A stretch of 64,000 nt of DNA, taken from assembly GCA_963693305.1 (NCBI GenBank), contig OY855908.1, forward strand, positions 27,792,305-27,856,304. Reading direction: 5' to 3'. A program made the position numbers and the translations under genes. The DNA is from Meandrina meandrites. Lineage: Eukaryota; Cnidaria; Anthozoa; Scleractinia; Meandrinidae. Below are positions 44,334-56,600 of this stretch, in pieces. The notes beneath the pieces are model-generated. The model ran no database searches, was not told the origin of the DNA, and was given only the letters and a program-made list of their open reading frames with translations. The first letter of the stretch is position 1, and each line of letters begins with the position of its first letter.

Positions 44334-45308
44334 ATGTCGCACTATTATGCAAGACAAATGTCAGAAATGATGGCTCGTCGCAACAGTCCTGGCCAACTCG
44401 ACTCACGCCATGAGGCTAACTCTCGTTCGTTTCAATGTTTTTTGGCGTCAGCAAACCAAGAGAACTCCATTTTGCAATGCATTGAACAGCACATCGTCCC
44501 TGTTGTCAACAAAGGAATTCGTGAGCTTCTTAACCAATCATCCGAGAAGTCGCCTTTTCGTGTTCTCAGTGTTGGAAGCGGAGAGGGCAAAAACGACATC
44601 AACTTTCTAAAAGCCTTGAATGAGAATAGTCGTCGCGCAGAAGGAGAAACAGTGTCATTGTTCAATCGTGTAATTGAACCAAACGAGGCAAGGCTGGCTT
44701 CATTTCGTGAAAAAGCTGAGAATCTACCGGAGCAATTAAAGAAACCAGCAAATGTTGCCTTTGAATGGGTTCCGATGACATTTCAAGAGTATACGTCCCA
44801 AAAAAAGGCAGAGGACATCAAATTTGATATGGTGCATTTCATACACAGCATCTATTACCTCGGAATAGAAGATGCACTTGTTCACTGCTACGAGAAAGTG
44901 CTTCGAAAAGAAGGCATCATAATATCTATCACTCAAGGCGAAGAAGACCCTATGATGAAGTTTGCGAGCAAATTTCCCGAGCTACGCAGCCCTTCATTTC
45001 CTAGGAACAGGGATGTTGTTGCTGTAGCGAGGCAGAAAGGATGGAAATATTTCGTGTGTCCGGGTAATTCTAATAACCTTGATATAACCAACATTTTTAA
45101 TAATTCGTCGCGCGAAGGAGGTTATCTCTTGGATTTTTTGACGAATAGAGTAAATGTTCGACAAAACGAGAAACAGGAAACATTTGAGAAAGTCTTTAAG
45201 TTTTGGGAGGAACAATCGTTTATTAACGAGCATGGAAGAAGAATTGTGGAACTCAAGGACAATGCGGTTATCATTGTAAAAGGATTTTGCGGTGAAGTGT
45301 CCAACTAA
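44334..45308 (+). CDS. HNMT: histamine N-methyltransferase-like protein, 324 aa (copy 2)
   Basis: An intact single-exon frame, the same length as copy 1 and differing at roughly 25 residues by eye. The SAM-binding motif is intact (VLSVGSGEGKND), followed by FNRVIEPNEARL, FDMVHFIHSIYYLG and the C-terminal DNAVIIVKG strand. About 250 bases upstream and some downstream bases also match copy 1 in inverted orientation, so this is a recent duplication of gene plus promoter rather than a retrocopy. The likely reaction is transfer of methyl from S-adenosylmethionine to a small amine; the actual substrate is unknown. Confidence 0.85.
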   Translation: MSHYYARQMSEMMARRNSPGQLDSRHEANSRSFQCFLASANQENSILQCIEQHIVPVVNKGIRELLNQSSEKSPFRVLSVGSGEGKNDINFLKALNENSRRAEGETVSLFNRVIEPNEARLASFREKAENLPEQLKKPANVAFEWVPMTFQEYTSQKKAEDIKFDMVHFIHSIYYLGIEDALVHCYEKVLRKEGIIISITQGEEDPMMKFASKFPELRSPSFPRNRDVVAVARQKGWKYFVCPGNSNNLDITNIFNNSSREGGYLLDFLTNRVNVRQNEKQETFEKVFKFWEEQSFINEHGRRIVELKDNAVIIVKGFCGEVSN

Positions 45309-46879
45309 TGAAGACAATAAAGTATCGGGGGTGGAAGCGGAATCATTGGACTTTCGTGATTCCTGATTCCCGTCTTGTTTTACCTTAATGATTCGTGATT
45401 CATTTAAAAATTTCATTAGATATTCATGATTTATTTTTCATTGTTTTCATCCAATTTTGGAAATAACTTCTTTGTGTGTAACATACCTAATTATAGTCAA
45501 GTTGATAGATAAGGGATCAAAATTTGATTCGCGTTTTCAGTGTTTTCCTGTAGGGGTGTCTGGGGGCATCTGCCCCAAAAAACGCTGATCGGAAACGCTA
45601 TCTTAGGCCATTTCTGTGATTTATCTGTTAAAAAGTTTCGTAGTTTGCATTCACACGCCTCCAATATCGACGGAAACATATTCCTTTGTTATTCACGATT
45701 CTTTTAGCCATCTCTCGTTATTCATGATTCCCAAGTTTTAAACACGAAGATTAGCAGAAACATCAACTGAAAGTTAAACGAAACACATTTGGGAACAGCG
45801 GACTGTCCAGACTTGGTTACTATGGAAACGAAAGCGAAACACTGATCTGACTATATGAATCTCGAATACTCTTCAGCTCTCGAGGCCTCCCACTAACAGA
45901 ATCTAACAAGACATAGCAACCCACAAATTCCCTAAATTATAATAAGCAGCTACAGTTGCTACCCCGCACCTTACAAGACACTATGTTAGGAGAGAAATTA
46001 CGTTGATTGAGTTTATTTAATTTTGTTTATTCGCTTTGCTGTTATAAAATAGAAATAGAAATATTGTTTTGACAGGTTAATGCTTAACTTCATTAACCAT
46101 AACTGTTATCTGTTGTTTTGTTTTCTAGCCATAAAATCATACCTGTAATTAGCGTGTTGAGTTTTTGAAAGTAATCAATGTTTTAGAGCTAGAATTAACT
46201 TTAGCCAATGGACCTTAGAAACGTTTGTTTATGCTTTGGAAAATAGCGTTTCTTTCATGATGTAATTTGTATCGCGTCACTAGCTTTCGCTTAAATAGAA
46301 CTGCATTGTAAAATATTCTTTGGTTATATTCTTGGAAGTAAAGTCTACTGTTGGAACAGAGTTCTGTTTGTTGCGTCTCTGAAAATTTCAATAACTGCAA
46401 TAGATCCCGTACTTTCTGCAGCCAGCGTGTGTTGCCCAAGTTAAAATAGTACCACAGGATTATTAAAAAATTGGCCAAGTGAGCCAAAAAAGGTGATATC
46501 ACAACTTTTAAAAAAGAAATTAACTGAATTGTCATGGATCAAGCGAGGGCACAGGGAACAGAGGAGCCAAATTTCACCTTTGTGAATTTTAAAATGCTAT
46601 ATCGCGGTGCTTGTCTTACAGCTTCTCCCGTAATCCGATCTCTTATCAGGCACTTAAAGTCACGCAGTATTTTCTTTATGAGGTTGCGGTTTGTTTGGCT
46701 GATGCGTAAGCGTTTTTAATAGCAATACCGATACGTATAATGCTAGATTTATCGCGCGCTAGTCAGTACTGGCCATGGCACAGGATTCCTTTTCTTTTCG
46801 ATCAACATAAGCCGGCTGTCTCAAAAGGACAAAGTGTAAAATTTTTTCTCGAATTTTGAAAGAGCGACTTTCCTGTGTA
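45309..46879. other. intergenic with duplicated block
   Basis: 45340-45740 repeats the word gattc(a/g)tgattc. 45755-46210 is a direct, more compact copy of pieces at 37436-37600, 38686-38800 and 39258-39360. The interruptions in the left copy coincide with inserted sequence, including the Penelope-like fragment. No gene is supported. Confidence 0.6.
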
Positions 46880-47824
46880 CACCCATACATACATACATAA
46901 CTTTTTGTTAAGGCAGGTCTGGTAGGGCAACCATAAGGCTGGTGTGGACCTGCCATTAAATAATAGACAAACTAAACATGGCTATTAATGCAAAAGAAAT
47001 ATAAAAAGAGAATTAAAAATATACGAAGTTAGGATCCTTGGAATTCAACAAGCAAGCCTCTTTTTCAAACTGAATTTGGTCTATAGATTTAGAGGCACGT
47101 TTAAGAGTCGCTTTAAAAAGTTGTAAGGAGGCAGCGTTTCTGATATTTCTTGGGATTGAGTTCCATATAATAGGCCCCCGATATCTGACGCTGTTTCTAC
47201 CGAGTAGACTATTATAGCGTATCAGAAAAAAGTCATTAGAACGTCTTAATTTATAATTATTATCGTTGTAACGTGTTCCAAGCAGAGATGTAAGTTGATC
47301 AGGTAGAGAGTTATTGAAGACCTGGTACATAATGGAAGCAAGCCTTCGCTTGTAAATATAGATCAAAGGCTTCCATTTTACAATTTGAAGAACGTCAGCA
47401 TCAGGTGTTTCACTGGGTAACTTGTGGATAAGTTCGGCAGCTTTAGTGTGTAGTTGTTCTAAGTCGTTAAATGTGGCCAAGGAACATGACCCCCAGACCG
47501 GGATGCAGTATGTGATACTAGGGACGATACCTTTGTAGTATATTTCTTCGAGAACATTTGTTGGCAGCCCTTTCATTGTTTTCAAAAATTTCAATTTTCC
47601 AACAAATCTACTATGCAAGGTTTTAACTTGTGCTTTCCAGTTTAACTTATGATCAATAACCACGCCCAAACAGGTAGATTTTGTGGTAAAGTTAATGTGA
47701 GAGTTGCCAAACATTAGTGGTCTCAGGGGGCCAACGAATGAGAGGTTACTAATTAGCATAGCCTCCGTTTTACCAGTGTGTACTGTTAGGCGGTTCCTAT
47801 CGCACCAAACTATCGGCACCACTA
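46880..47824 (-). pseudogene. 5'-truncated LINE, C-terminal part of reverse transcriptase plus 3' tail
   Basis: The frame 47013-47822 reads NRLTVHTGKTEAMLISN, LGVVIDHKLNWKAQVK, YYKGIVPSITYCIPVWGS and RGPIIWNSIPRNIR, the thumb and C-terminal region of CR1/L2/RTE-like non-LTR retrotransposons. It lacks the catalytic DD box and everything upstream. A 3' untranslated part ends in (atgt)n near 46880-46900, as such elements often do. The left end on the genomic + strand is therefore the true 3' terminus. Confidence 0.85.
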
Positions 47825-49985
47825 TCGCACCACACTATCACCACACTATCGGCCCAAGGTAATTATCTTTACTGATTTTAAAAAGGTTATTTGTGTTATG
47901 TTACTTAACACCTCAACGTCAAAATGTTTAGCCAATGAGAAGTAATAGAATTTCGTTCAAATCCAACTTATTTCCGTTGATAGTCCTTTTGGTGAACAAC
48001 TGCGTCTTTTTACGCATGCAAATTAGGTACGTAAAAGGCACGTAAAGGGTAGAAGCTTCATAGGGAACACGAGACACTGCGTTCGCTTTCATAGACACCG
48101 CAGCGATAATTGCAAGAACAGTAAAGGTGGTTCTGGAATTTGGGAGAAGGAAAAGATCTTGGAGAAATGAAAGGTAATTGACTATTGTTGGTTTTGCTTT
48201 GATTCATCGTGCATGCTTAGGATCGTACTGATCGTAAACACATGAAATTGTTTCTTCTATAAGAAAAGATGCTTACGGTTAACTATGTGCCTAATTCCTT
48301 GTATTTTCTTACTCCCTTATGTAAGATTCTGAGGTGATTGTTAGCGAGAGCTGGCGCATCGGCATGGACGTGATGGATCTGTTCGACATTATTTGCTGTT
48401 GAATTGCAAAGTGAAACCGTTCGGAGCAACTTCCAAAGCGTGTGAACTAAAGTCAGTTCAGCGGAAATAGTAAGTATTTTGGCTGGTGTCTAGTTTTAGT
48501 TTAAAATATTACAGACGGGAGAAATGATAAATAAAGAAACGAGATTCAGTCCTCTTGCTGTGTATCGGCTAAACAACTGTTTTCTTGCTTCTTGACATGT
48601 GCTAGAATTTGTCAGTAATCGCTCTCGATGAGAGCGCCTTGTGAAATCATGTGAAAACGGATAGCTACTGATCTTGTCTTGAGAAATCTGTTAGACTATC
48701 TTTACCGTCAGCAATTATTAATTTTCATTTATTCATTTTATTCATATAGAGTAAAGAAGTGGAAAAAGAGGTTTGGTACGCTAGTAAAGACAACAACATC
48801 ACCGAGGCTTATCAGAAGCACTGTGTGAGTCAAGACTGTGGATGAACTTTAAATTGCTTGGCTCGAATAAACGATGGTCTGCAGGATTCTACCACCGACG
48901 GTATTCTTATGCAGCGGCTACCGTTTAGGGTACTTTTATGGCACCAATATGGAGGTTTCAACGGATATATCGGTGGGCATGAACGGAACGTTTACCTTTT
49001 TATAATTTTATTTTGTCATGTAAGACCGGATGTAAGAACATTTCATGCTATTAGCACAGTTAAGTGCAACAATCGTCTGTGAAGCAGTGTCGTCAGCCCT
49101 GCTAGTTTGCATGAATGGCGAGAAAAATATTGACTACTGTGTTTATATATAACGTTTGGTGTGCAGATATTGTAACCCGTTTTAATTTGGGGGTGACGAC
49201 AAATGTTAAAACAACTATTAAAAATGTTTAAAAGTACTATTATTGTGAATTTATTGAAATCCATTAATTATCAGTTAAAACAGCCCATTTTTTATAACCG
49301 ATTAGGAATGGTTATATCTACCACCCGTTAACTATTTTAAATCAGTTACCACAGATTCATGGTAGGATCCAAGAAAATAGGATTAGCATAGCTATAAAAA
49401 ATGGTTATTTTAACTAATACTTGCGTGTTGACAAGGTTTGACTGTTTTTAAAAGTTAATATGACCGAAAACTTACAGTCTTTTTTAACCAAAATAATAAA
49501 GGTCGTGACAACCTATTTTTAATGGATTGAAAAAATTCGCGTGGGTGAGATTAGAAACAACCATTGTTAATGGTAAATGCAACGTTTTAAAATGGTTATT
49601 TCAACTGATACGCAAAATGGTTAAAACGAACGATTATCTTTGGGTCACTATAACCCAAAAAAATATAGTTACCTCAGATTCAAACTTTAACCAATTTTTT
49701 TTGGTTGTTGTAACTGGTCCGTTTTTACAGTGAATGTGTGATTTTTAAACATTGTCAGAAAATATGACGAAGTTCTAAGAACCAGGCCCTAATCTACTTG
49801 AGTTTCTTCTCATAGAGACCTACCTTCCATGCATGAGAATATGAACCGAATTGATTTTTCGACTGTTGCCACATTCTTTTTGAAAATGTCTGGTAAATGG
49901 TGACCTGTACACTTAAGTGGCATGATAAAAAGGTCATCATGCATTCGAAAAACCTCCTTTTACGTCTGAAGTGAAACAAAAATGT
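47825..49985. other. intergenic, no gene recognised
   Basis: Short cactatcg repeats border the LINE at 47825-47860. The part 49265-49735 is rich in (a)accattaat/aatggtta words in both orientations and may be a decayed MITE. Several short frames have no support. Confidence 0.45.
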
Positions 49986-50950
49986 CTAGGAAAGGCCTTT
50001 TACAATGATTACGGCATTGTCTTTAAGTTCGACAATTCTTTTTCCATGCTCGTCAATAAACGACTCTTCCTTCCAAAAGTTCATGATGTTGTCAACTATT
50101 TCTTTTTCTTCGGTGTGTCGAATATCTTTTATATGCGTGAGGAAATCCAGAAGATGATCTCCATCGCGCGACGAGCTATCAAACATAGAGGTGATATCAA
50201 CGCTTTTAGAATCACCGGGGCATGTGAAATACTTCCATCCTTGCTCGATCGCTACAGCAATTACATCTCCATTTCGCGGGTATGAAGCAACATGCCGCCC
50301 AAGATCCGGGAGTTCAGCTAGAATGCGCATAGGATTGCCGTTGTCTTGAGCAATAGATATTATTATATGCCTTTCTCTCCAAGCTCTTTCTCGTAGCAAT
50401 GAATAAGCGCTTCTTTTTCTCCAAGGTAATAGATGCTGTGTATAAAATGAACCACATCAAATGTGAAGTCATCTGGCTTCTTTTGTGACGCGTATTCTTC
50501 AAAGGTCATTGGAACCCATTCGAAGTCTATATTCGCTCGTTCCTTGACATGTGTTGGTAGATTTGCCGCTTTTTCACGGAAAGTTGAAAGCATTTCTTTG
50601 TCTGGTTCAATAGCACGATTGACTATCGAAATTATTTCTCCTTCTTTTTGGCGAATCTTGCTGAAAGACTCTAGAAGGTGAATGTCATTTTCGCCCTCTC
50701 CGCTTCCAACACTAAGAACACGAAATTGCGAATGATTTGGTTCGCGACTTTCTAGAAGATCAGAAATTTCTTTGCTGATGGAAGGCACAATATGCTCCTG
50801 GACGCATTTAAGAATTACATTTTCTTGGTGCGTTGAAGCCAAAAAACAATGAAACGAGTCTGAGTAAGCTTCGGGATGAGCGGAAAGATCGGCAGTGCTA
50901 TGATGAGCCATCATTTGTAAAATATTTCGTGCGAAACTGTGAGAACGCAC
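49986..50950 (-). pseudogene. histamine N-methyltransferase-like pseudogene (copy 3)
   Basis: It aligns along its whole length with copies 1 and 2 but is clearly older: SFHCFLAST, VLSVGSGEGEND, FDVVHFIHSIYYLGEK, then DNAVIIVKG. A one-base insertion near 50375, in the strand after the conserved GI-II-S segment, splits it into two frames (50363-50950 and 49986-50399). The position matching the initiator Met of copies 1 and 2 is not ATG. A TTAA-flanked transposon lies about 10 bp further upstream. It could start at an internal ATG but would still be broken by the frameshift. Confidence 0.8.
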
Positions 50951-50960
50951 GGCGCTTTAA

Positions 50961-51998
50961 AGGAACCCTCCACTGTTTTTACAAGTATTGCTTAAAATGT
51001 TCCGAATGTGCTCATTAGCAGATCCTATATTAAAAAAATGCCTTACCTAGCGAACTGATTTTTTTATCGATTTTCAAAGACGAGCCCTTCAGCCTCTTCG
51101 TAATTCCCGCGGCCGCCATCTTGAATAGCGCGCAATGGACTGTGGGCATTGATGACGTATCGTGGTTGCTCGCTCCAAGCTCTGCTGTATGAATTCGAGA
51201 TAATTTGGTAAACATGTAGCAGATTTTGCCATATCAAATGAACCTAGTGTACTCTTTTAAAGAAGAACGACCAGGGAATGCATCATAACAAGAAGAAGAG
51301 GAGGAGGAAGGTTCAATTTTAAAGTAAGAAACTGTCGATCGCCATCGAACACGTCTTTAGACCGCTTATGCGAACGATGTTCTGCACTGCCGATCGAGAA
51401 GCCATCAGTGTGTTGCAAAGAGCTGGCATTTTTGTCGAAAGATGAAGGTACACAGTGATGCAAAAAGGTCATCTATGCTCTGTGTTTTTATTTATAAAAG
51501 AGACTTATGCTTCGTTAAGTATTTGTATGATTTTAAAAGTGAAATAAATTTGATGAATGGAACTGAACTGTTGATCTTTATTTTGCTCGTTTGTAAATAA
51601 AAGCCACTCGATTCTTTAAAAATGTTCTTCATTGTGGCTCGATATTTTTTAAAATTCATCAGAAAGAAGAGTAAAGTTCCAGGTTAAAAGAGTACTACTG
51701 TAGGTCCAGGTGATATGTGGCTGATATGGCAAAATCTGCGACATGTTTACCAAATTATCTCGAATTCATACAGCAGAGCTTGGAGCGAGCAACCACGATA
51801 CGTCATCAATGCCCACAGTCCATTGCGCGCTATTCAAGATGGCGGCCGCGGGAATTACGAAGAGGCTGAAGGGCTCGTCTTTGAAAATCGATAAAAAAAT
51901 CAGTTCGCTAGGTAAGGCATTTTTTTTAATATAGGATCTACTAATGAGCACATTCGGAACATTTTAAGCAATACTTGTAAAAACAGTGGAGGGTTCCT
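50961..51998. mobile_element. 1,038-bp piggyBac-like MITE (TTAA target)
   Basis: TTAA flanks both ends (50957-50960, 51999-52002). The TIRs start AGGAACCCTCCACTG and run about 275 bp (to about 51237 and from about 51727), nearly identical, including ggcggccgcgg. There is no transposase in the 490-bp centre. TTAA duplication is the hallmark of piggyBac-type transposition. Confidence 0.85.
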
Positions 51999-52002
51999 TT
52001 AA

Positions 52003-53688
52003 TAGCCGAAACGACAAGTGACGTCAGAACTGCAACAAATGAACATGTTTCAGCACGATAGAAGTAGCAAACATAATAAATGGGAGCGTTTCTCTTATTT
52101 TGTTTTTCTCGCTGAAACTGAACACCGTGAACGTGCAGTTATAGCTAACATCTCACTATATATAGCTTCCGTTTTCTGAAGTTTCTGCCGACTTCTCGAC
52201 CTTTTCGTTTTCGAATGTTGCAGGGACATGCCGCAGTCTCGCAGCCACATTTTGCAGCGACGAAGCTCCCACGTTTTACACACGCGAAAATGCAGCAGGG
52301 GCATCAGTTTCAGCGACACTTGCATTCCCAGCTCCCATCCCTCCCCCCCCCCCCCCCCCCCTTTCCAGGTGAAAGTAGCGACGTTAACAGAGATCAATGC
52401 CAACCGTCACGCATTATGCGCGCATCTGACACAACAGGGTCATCGGCCAACATAATACAAGTCGATCATGTAAGTATTTGGTGCATTTTGGCACAGTTAC
52501 CAAGATGCCAACTGAGGGTTTCAAATCCAACTCGTTTCAATTTTAAATGGGCACGAAAGGGAGAATGTGAAGAAAACTTTCTTGCGGGATTAGTTGCCAA
52601 TAATCGGCTGTTCAATCTTGGTTGTCTAAAGTGAAACGTTATCCGTGAAAGCGGAACACGAAGTCATGTGCGGAGGCGCACACACTGCAACAGGCTGCAG
52701 CACCAAGACACGGCCAGGAGAGGACGTGTCGATGCAACGCGCTCACGGTCAGGCATTTACTTGTGCGCCTGCGTGTTGCGATTATGTCCCTCTTTCGCCA
52801 CGAAACGACGTGCAGCAGGACTGAATTCAAATCGTTCTCGAGCCTTTCAGAGTGACTATACTTAAGAATCCGTTTGCTAGCAGTACGGACGCTCTGTTCA
52901 ATAAAAACTCCTGTGCTAGCGTATTTGGTACAGTTTATTAACGTTCACTTCGCAGTGACCACAAAGCGCGACAAAAACAGTCACGTGACTCAACGTATTT
53001 GTTCTTGTAACGTTTTGAGATCATTTGTGCACAAGCCTCGACCCCAGAGCCCTCGCTCCTTTGTTGCCCAGAAAAGTGCCATTACCATATGAAAATGGCG
53101 CGAAAAAATTAGGCGTTGCGGTCTAGTGAAACTTTTTGCTCTACTAAACCCTTAACACACCACCTTAAAATAAAACATCAAATAAAGTACGTTCTATTTC
53201 AAAATTTATTATTTTTCCTATCAATAAAATTCTCAAAAAATAATCATTATTTATTTGACTGCACTTGACATGGATGGCGGTATCTCACAATATAATTATT
53301 TTAAACGACCGTGTAAACCCTGAATGAAAGAATGTGCTTGATAGCACGAGGCGCTAGAGAACGTACTAAAAATGCAAAATGAAAATGTTAAATGTGTGAA
53401 GAAATGTAATGTGTCGAGATCGTTTTTTCTTTTCTTTTTTTTTTTTCAATTATTTTAAATAAGGAAACTGACCGAGTGTAACCTTGTATCGCAGTAACTT
53501 GACAATTGAGACCGAAAATACTAAATTGAAACATATTATTATCATATTATATAAGTATACGCATGCCCCGTTTCTCTGGGAATATTTGAGTCCAGTACCG
53601 TTGCTATGTGGAATAAAAATACTCTTTAAAGACAACGGTATATAAAAAAAACTTGCCCCCTTGGAAAGCATGCATGGCGAAAAATACG
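52003..53688. other. intergenic, 3' side of MAP3K20-like gene
   Basis: A poly-C tract lies near 52343-52361 and a T-rich run near 53425-53445. No coding exon is supported. The 3' untranslated region of the minus-strand kinase gene should occupy its right part. Confidence 0.5.
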
Positions 53689-56600
53689 TTACGGATATGT
53701 CTTTCCCTTTCCTCCTCTTCCACGTCCCCTGGGGCCGCCACTGCCCCGGCCGTGGCCCCGGTCGCCCCGACCCCGGTTACCCCTGCCGCGATAGCCCCCT
53801 CTTTCACCCCTTCCTCCACCGAATGATCGCTTATCGCGAGACTGATCAAACGTTCTGTGGTCGCGACTTCGTGCATCTGTGCTTTCAGTTCTCTGTGAAT
53901 GAATCTTTTTGTGTGTAACAGTGCACCATTCCGCGGTGCCGTCACTACTTTGCGTACTTCCACTGTCAGCTCCGCTGGACGTTAACTCGTCACTATTGTT
54001 CGTTCCACCGTTTGCTCCTTCGTAATTGAGCGCGCGCGTTTTACCTCGCTGTGCGCGATTTCCCGAGGGAGGCCGCGCCGCTCCTTCGCTAGTAGTTGAT
54101 CGTTGATCCATTGCTTCACTGTCCTGAAAATGAGGACTTCTTGTTGCATATTTTGAATCGCTGACACTGCGTTGATAGTTCTGTTCAAAATGACGCCCTC
54201 CTCTTGCACCTCTGCTCCTGCCTCCCCTCCCTCTCGATCGCTGCGGCTGCTGATTTGATCTTGGCTCTTTTCCAGTACCCTGAGTGGACTCGAAGGGAAG
54301 GGTGGACGAGCGAGGCTTGGGACTGCTGTCTGAGATCCAGCTTGGATCCCAGTTCGATGGATAAACTGTAAAATATTAAACAAATGATTTAGAGTAGTTT
54401 ACCTTAACTATCCACAAAATAAAGCCAAACTATGGCAGCTAGCCACTGGGAACGCGTACGGACCCAAAAAGTACTGTAAGGAAAAGCAAACAACCCATTT
54501 GACAGATCAAAACAACAACAACTTTGACCTCTTGCTGTCAACAAGGAGAGTCCTTACATGGAGAGCAGGTGAACAGTTGTCCAGGATCAAAACGTTTTCC
54601 GAAAGTGTTCGGATAAATAACGAACACGTCCGGAGACGAAGACTCGGGTCAAATTAGTGATAACCATCGAGCTTTTGCTGACTGAATCGCTGTTGTCGGT
54701 AAAATCGCCTCCAATTAAGAAGTTTACCCGACCATGACGGTGACGCCGAGTACAACGCCGATTGAAAAGTGATTATCAAGATGTGACGAATTCAGTTTTT
54801 CTCTCGGTGCCAGAAATATCCTTCGTTTAATTCCAAATGGAAACTTGAAGTATTTGGCGATCAGTATGGTTCACGTTCTCATCATAACGTTAAATTTGTC
54901 CATTCCACGTTGTTGGTTTGCAGAGGATGGCAAAGATATGTACACACATTTATTACGCACGTGCCAAGCTATTGTACTTCTCAATAAATCTTTCGTTTAG
55001 CAACGTTCCCGTAGCCCTTGCTTTTGTACTTTTTTTTATCTTCCTAATTAATTTCTAGTCGATACGACACGTTTACAAACTGAGCCGCTAGTGGACGCTT
55101 CATCTGCTCAGTTTCGCAAAGTTTGATCGAAAACTTCTGCTATAGTTACCTTTGTAAGATTGAGAGCTGGCCGAGGTGCTCCAAGGAGAGCTGTTTGAAT
55201 TTTTCCGTACCGTGGAGGCTGCAGCGGAAGGCACCACTCTTGTCGGGCTCTTCTGAGGTCTTTTGGTGGGGCTAGCAGGGCCACTGTACGCCACTCGCTG
55301 AGCCCAGGTCACTGGGAATGCACTTGTGAATTGTTCCTGTTTGCTGCGGACCGCGTTCAATAGTGGTTGCGGGGGATTGGAGAAGGAGGAGCGCCTGGAA
55401 CCTGAGGCCTGGGCACAAAACAAAAAATAATGTGCATAAAATTAAGTTGCACTGGTGGAATGTTAGTCTAGCCTGCGAATACAGCCGCCTCTCATCGCTC
55501 CCGGCCAGTTTGGACGCCAAACCGGCCGGGAGCGATGAGAGGCGGCTGTATTCGCAGGCTATGTTAGCCATTCCCGTGTCCCTCTTAGCCGGCGGAGCCT
55601 GGGCACCAGGAACAGGTGGCTCAGAGAACGAGAACGGGATGTTAGTCTGGAAAGCAGCTGTGTTGCAGTATCAGTGGCGAAATAAAAATCAATAAAAACA
55701 CTTGGGTTGTTAATGGCCAGTTTCTCGGGTGAACTAACACCGTCGTGGGCTGCAATTCGGTCTGGGACCCGTCTCTCGACCACAATATTGCTCCAAGGTT
55801 CGACATCTCTCTTCATGGCACAGAATTGATTGGACAATACCAAATCTGGGATCCTTCGGATTCTATGAAGATTTATCAATCGATCGCCAACAGGCCACGA
55901 CACGTTACTTGGCAACAACCTCTTCAAAACAACGCGGGCTCAGCGCTAATCTCGTGCAATGGAGTCGTATCTTGACCTTACAGGGGTGGGTAGCGTCAGG
56001 CAGCGTGATACTTACTTTGAGTACGCTAGGGGAGCCGGGAGGGGTGGGGGATTGTGATGAAGTTGTTTCCAGACGGCTGTTTATCCTGGCATTTGGAGTG
56101 GAACCCGCGGACTGCTTTAAGGTCAACTGGACAGTTTTTGTAATCGTTGATCCACTTTCCTGAAGGAGAACTGCGTGAAGATGTTTGGTACTTTTAGGTT
56201 TTTTGACATCGCTCTGAAAAAGAAATAACAAGTGCGTCAACCCTTTGATAAATACTCAGGAGGATGACTGTTCTATTCTGATAACTAGATATTGCTAGCC
56301 AATGTCCATGTTTGATAAACATTTAAGGTGTAGATCAGCGCACCGAGTTTCTTCGATTACTGCGACTTTTAATAACACGCGAATGCTGAGGTTCAAAACC
56401 TAACAAACGATTGCGTTTAATCTGCTGTCAACTAAAATTACAACCACAACAACCTTAAACCCTGAAAAAGAAGAGGCGTCTGCTAACATAACTGAGTCAG
56501 TCAGTCAGTCAGTCAGTCAGTCAGTCAGTCAGTCAGTCAGTCAGTCAGTCAGTCAGTCAGCCAGCCAGCCAGCCAGTCAGTCAGTCAGTTGAGTTTAGTT

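Noticed and set aside
51030..51934. Identical ~60-residue frames on opposite strands (MFTKLSRIHTAELGASNHD)
   Set aside because: They are the two inverted repeats of the TTAA-flanked MITE, not duplicated genes.
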